The notes under the pieces were generated by a model, which worked only from the letters and a program-made list of their open reading frames with translations, made no database searches and was not told the origin of the DNA. Below are positions 43,342 to 43,482 of a stretch of 43,482 nt of DNA, piece by piece. The position numbers were made by a program, and so were the translations under genes. Positions within the stretch are counted from its first letter, which is position 1. Each line of letters opens with the position of its first letter. The stretch comes from Myxococcota bacterium (GTDB lineage Bacteria; Myxococcota_A; Polyangia; JAAYKL01), in NCBI GenBank assembly GCA_030065855.1, contig JASJCT010000032.1:1-43482 (forward strand), written 5' to 3'.

Positions 43342-43482
43342 GTCTAATTCGAAGGAGTAAACCACTGGCCTGCCAGTGGTATGAACAATGGCTACGCCAG
43401 TGATTAGTGGGAGCAAGAGCAGGTATTCCCCCTTCGACGAAGGGGGTTAGGGGGATTTTTAAACGTCCAATTGTCCTTTTTG
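43342..43482. mobile_element. Palindrome-rich insertion-like sequence at right edge, partial
   Basis: Directly after the truncated cheA, ACCACTGGCCTGCCAGTGGT (43361-43380) has perfect 9-bp arms. GCCAGTG recurs at 43396-43402. CCCCCTTCGACGAAGGGGG (43428-43446) is a perfect 9-bp-stem hairpin, followed by GTTAGGGGGATTTTTAAACG. The density of hairpins resembles the ends of IS200/RAYT-like elements, but no transposase is visible before the window ends. Confidence 0.5.

Noticed and set aside
43341..43482. Group II intron interrupting cheA
   Set aside because: The junction GTGAGTC does not match the usual GUGYG start and no intron domain or reverse transcriptase is visible.

Overview
The window looks like a piece of a Gram-negative, deltaproteobacteria-type genome, most likely Myxococcota or a close relative. 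This rests on an LptD-type outer-membrane protein with an AMIN-domain partner, several lipoproteins, a lipoprotein with an (Asp-Thr)n linker, a zinc-ribbon/TPR membrane protein, a three-domain NifU with NifS, and a STAS-CheY-CheA cluster. This placement is an inference from gene content; the window has no rRNA or other marker gene. No tRNA, rRNA or CRISPR array was recognised.

Layout. 1-1640: a REP-associated (Y1/HUH) transposase running off the left edge, a PadR regulator with a small Cys-rich coiled-coil gene, and the remnant of a second transposase copy. 1808-2875: a promoter carrying two BlaI/CopY-type operator boxes ahead of an exported metallo-beta-lactamase-fold hydrolase. 2936-5308: a minus-strand TetR - SCP2 - iron alcohol dehydrogenase operon. 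5605-7041: a serine hydrolase of the beta-lactamase class C fold. 7184-9355: a zinc-ribbon / Pro-rich / TM / TPR protein. 9460-12778: a minus-strand run with a MobB-like NTPase, a zinc-ribbon protein, an acidic BNR-repeat protein and a family-4 uracil-DNA glycosylase. 12887-13816: a zinc-dependent phospholipase C-like protein. 13821-15838: nifU-nifS. 16095-21928: a four-gene surface-polysaccharide operon (GT4 transferase, flippase, CDP-glycerol-transferase-like protein, asparagine synthetase).

22434-25589 is an AT-rich island encoding only exported proteins: a lipoprotein, a trypsin-like protease and a lipoprotein with three YCDN repeats. 25590-27200 holds two decayed transposases facing each other. 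27321-31801 holds a small conserved-looking protein, a large membrane protein with an AMMECR1-like region joined to an apparent alpha/alpha toroid, and a second polysaccharide flippase. 31872-32186 is a non-coding element made of mirrored hairpins inside imperfect terminal inverted repeats. 32411-33229 is the (DT)n lipoprotein. 33373-36784 holds an ABC-2 permease, a TPR-like membrane protein and two Opp/Dpp-type ATPases without their own permeases. 37070-39687 is AMIN - LptD. 39929-41105 holds a small membrane protein and a polyprenol-phosphate-mannose-synthase-like GT2. 41474-43341 is STAS - CheY - a CheA that stops inside its dimerisation domain exactly where a palindrome-rich, insertion-like sequence begins.

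The strongest themes are (i) several unrelated palindromic repeat families sitting at gene ends (631-650, 9358-9468, 31872-32186, 41109-41251, 43361-43446), with at least one probable gene disruption; (ii) cell-envelope assembly; and (iii) a secreted, repeat-rich AT-rich island. No complete novel defence or biosynthetic system is obvious. The mirrored-hairpin element, the AMMECR1-like/toroid fusion next to a flippase, the YCDN repeat protein and the BlaI-type operator on a stand-alone hydrolase are the best candidates for something undescribed.
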